Assembly: GCF_000429845.1 (NCBI RefSeq) | Contig: NZ_AUCQ01000016.1 | Coordinates: 54,617 to 118,616 of the forward strand | DNA length: 64,000 nt | Source: Comamonas composti DSM 21721 | Lineage (GTDB): Bacteria > Pseudomonadota > Gammaproteobacteria > Burkholderiales > Burkholderiaceae_C | Reading direction: 5' to 3' | Shown here: positions 62,446 through 64,000 of the stretch, one piece after another | Position numbering within the stretch: position 1 is the stretch's first letter | Layout: the number at the start of each line of letters is the position of its first letter | Program-made: the position numbers and the translations under genes | The notes under the pieces: model-generated | Seen by the model: only the letters and a program-made list of their open reading frames with translations | Databases searched by the model: none | Told to the model about the DNA's origin: nothing

Positions 62446-62641
62446 TTGAATTTATCTATTTAATTAATTTATCAATGAGCAATAGGATTGTTTTATCTGA
62501 ATAAATTTCTATTTATATCAAGTGAAATAAATTGACCAATCACTCTTGCTTTTCTTCTGTGTATTGAATATTTCAATGCGAATGAATAATATCTTCTAAA
62601 GGATGGCAGTTAGGACTTGGTTTTCGAGAAATTTATGATTA
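62446..62641 (-). other. AT-rich spacer with possible remnant coding sequence
   Basis: One minus-strand frame reads RKPSPNCHPLEDIIHSH, then TGA, NIQYTEEKQE, TGA and LVNLFHLI before a TGA/TAA-rich end. This may be a remnant of an older toxin end, but it is too short for assignment. Confidence 0.25.
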
Positions 62642-63070
62642 TCAATGCTCATGCGAACATCTTTTTGAAAAAAGAATTAATATATAAAGCACTACAGAAT
62701 TAATTAAGCTTATCAGATAAGCTTTTATTAAAATATAAGGACCAATTAGTGCAATTAAAATTGATGCAAAGATATAATTTACATTGTTGTTGATTGAGTA
62801 GTAAATTATCAATATCATGATATATGAAAGTGATGAAGAAAAATAAGGTATTGATGCAGCCAATATTATTTTTTTGGTTGTGGAAAATTTCAATCTTTTA
62901 CCAAAGAAAATAATAAATAATATTATTGAAAAGAAGGCGTACCCTAATATAAAGGGATTGGTGTATTTGCCAAGATGACGACTAATATAGTCCCATTCTA
63001 TCCAAAACAACCCAAAAGATCCCAAAAAATGAAATGCAAAAACAAAGAATTCATTTGATTTATATTTCAT
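62642..63070 (-). CDS. Small membrane protein, probable immunity protein of the Rhs toxin
   Basis: A 142-residue protein with four to five hydrophobic segments (FVFAFHFLGSFGLFWIEW, FILGYAFFSIILFIIFFG, SLSYIMILIIYYSI, YIFASILIALIGPYILIKAY). The ATG at 63070 overlaps the Rhs stop (ATGA), with GGTGGAG just upstream, so it is translated with the toxin gene; an ATG at 63082 is the alternative. Genes in this position encode immunity proteins; a membrane location suggests protection from a toxin acting at or outside the inner membrane. AT-rich. I do not recognise a family. Confidence 0.7.
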   Translation of the reverse strand: MKYKSNEFFVFAFHFLGSFGLFWIEWDYISRHLGKYTNPFILGYAFFSIILFIIFFGKRLKFSTTKKIILAASIPYFSSSLSYIMILIIYYSINNNVNYIFASILIALIGPYILIKAYLISLINSVVLYILILFSKRCSHEH

Positions 63071-64000
63071 CTCCACCCCCATCCGTCGCTAGGAAAAAAT
63101 GGCGATGTTTTAGGGGAATGCTTTAGTCGATTTAATTTTCTACCAAGACTACCCGGGAATAAAGTAAAATCAATATCCTTGAAGGGTCCAACACCTCTCA
63201 CAGCACTTGCAGTGCACATAGCACATTGAAGAGGCGAGCACCCTCCTTGATTCATAATATTGTTCAGAATTTCCTCCTCTTCTTCTTGTGTTGTTAGGAA
63301 TCTGATTGTTTCAACAGAAGGACCATCATTTAGTTGGTAGGAAATATAATCATTCAATGAAGCATCAATCCCGTATAGAGCGTCTCCGGATCCCTTTATT
63401 TCATTACGAAATGATCCACCTGGATCATAAAGAACTGCGTGATCCCCGCTACCGACGAGCACACCAACATGACCTAGTCCATTTGTATTAATAACAAATA
63501 CTGTTTCTAATCCGATGGGATCAACATTTTTAATCGGATTACCTTTTGCATAACCGAGCTGGTCAATCCCCCCCTCCAATCCAATCGGATCCTTAGATAA
63601 ATACCTCCCCGTCTCCGGCTCGTAATACCGATAGCGGTTGTAATGCAGCCCTGTTTCCTCGTCATGGTACTGGCCCGGGAAGCGGATGTGGCTACTGACC
63701 CTGCTGCCTGCATCCACCCTGGCCCGCCCAAACGCTCCGTAGTCTGCTTCCCAGATGGTTTTCCCTTGGGCATCGGTGAGCTCCATGGGCGTGCCCAGGT
63801 GGTCGCACTGGTACCAGGCCAGCTCTGGTTGGGGGTCATCGGCGCTTTGTTTGCTCTGCACCATGGGCGTAAAACTGCCTGGCGCATAAAGATAATCGGT
63901 CTGGCTTTGGGAGTCGCGCTCCAGCGCCAGGGTGTCTCCGTCCCAGGCATAGAGCGTGGTGCCATAGCCGCGCTCGGCATTGCGCTTGTTGATCTGGGCT
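63067..64000 (-). CDS. Rhs family protein, C-terminal end with variable toxin domain (5' end outside window)
   Basis: The frame is open to the right edge, so 310 codons plus the stop are visible. The Rhs core is clear: YGTTLYAWDGDTLALE, YLYAPGSFTPM, YQCDHLGTPMELTDAQG, YHDEETGLHYNRYRYYEPET and GRYLSKDPIGLEGG. A second NVDPIGLE is the usual autocleavage boundary. The last 145 residues (63504 to 63067) are a different, AT-rich toxin tip with GHVGVLVGSGDHAVLYDPGG, an early His (63471) and a late QCAMCTASAV with Cys (63225). That His-then-Cys order fits a permuted papain-like (NlpC/P60 or LRAT-like) hydrolase, an inference. Confidence 0.88.
   Translation of the reverse strand, partial: AQINKRNAERGYGTTLYAWDGDTLALERDSQSQTDYLYAPGSFTPMVQSKQSADDPQPELAWYQCDHLGTPMELTDAQGKTIWEADYGAFGRARVDAGSRVSSHIRFPGQYHDEETGLHYNRYRYYEPETGRYLSKDPIGLEGGIDQLGYAKGNPIKNVDPIGLETVFVINTNGLGHVGVLVGSGDHAVLYDPGGSFRNEIKGSGDALYGIDASLNDYISYQLNDGPSVETIRFLTTQEEEEEILNNIMNQGGCSPLQCAMCTASAVRGVGPFKDIDFTLFPGSLGRKLNRLKHSPKTSPFFPSDGWGWR

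Noticed and set aside
62086..62641. TGA recoding (Trp or selenocysteine) to explain the in-frame TGAs
   Set aside because: All other genes in the window use TGA as stop and TGG for Trp, and no recoding elements are seen; decay of a pseudogene is simpler.

Overview
The window looks like chromosome of a Burkholderiales member of the family Comamonadaceae, most likely Comamonas or a close relative. The reasons are the high G+C content, the gene families (Bug receptors, rpe-gph-trp cluster, PHA genes, thiL-pgpA-cinA cluster) and several short intergenic repeats of a kind seen in this family. No rRNA or tRNA gene, CRISPR array or intact transposase was seen. All positions and motifs were read by eye; family names rest on motif recognition, not on database searches.

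Layout. 1-11 kb: housekeeping and amino-acid genes, namely a Bug receptor, histidine phosphatase, PhzF, an aminotransferase, a LysE exporter, a NUDIX enzyme, arginase with ornithine cyclodeaminase (arginine to proline), and a THUMP methyltransferase coupled to a PIN protein. 11-24.4 kb: a small promoter-ORF-terminator unit at 11040-11322, a glutamate-synthase-like flavoprotein coupled to a kinase-like protein, the cinA/pgpA/muiA/thiL group, YbdK with a cation/proton antiporter, and a membrane protein of the so-called site-specific recombinase family. 24.4-37.6 kb: apaG, rpe, a five-gene peptide-type ABC transporter operon ending in an SDR, gph, a speD-speE fusion, a chalcone-isomerase-like protein, then trpE with chorismate mutase.

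37.9-41.3 kb: a lysine-degradation module (ALDH7-type dehydrogenase, Lrp regulator, lysine/saccharopine dehydrogenase-like enzyme). 41.3-57.8 kb: a long minus-strand array joining PHA metabolism (phaC, phasin, phaB, a DUF3141 protein), fabI, a complete RbbA-type ABC efflux pump (outer membrane factor, adaptor, double ATPase-permease, permease) and pta-ackA, with a divergent TetR regulator. 57.9-61.6 kb: a trpL leader peptide and attenuator, then trpG, trpD, trpC and ung. Rpe, gph, trpE and trpGDC, which are often close together in related bacteria, are here separated by other modules.

61.6-64.0 kb: an abrupt change to AT-rich DNA. It holds the C-terminal end of an Rhs protein with a variable toxin domain that may be a permuted papain-like enzyme, a translationally coupled four-helix membrane protein that is probably its immunity protein, and a decayed second immunity-like gene with three in-frame TGA codons. 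A 100-base inverted-repeat element lies at the border. Several dispersed repeat families are spread through the rest of the window, often exactly at the 3' ends of genes.
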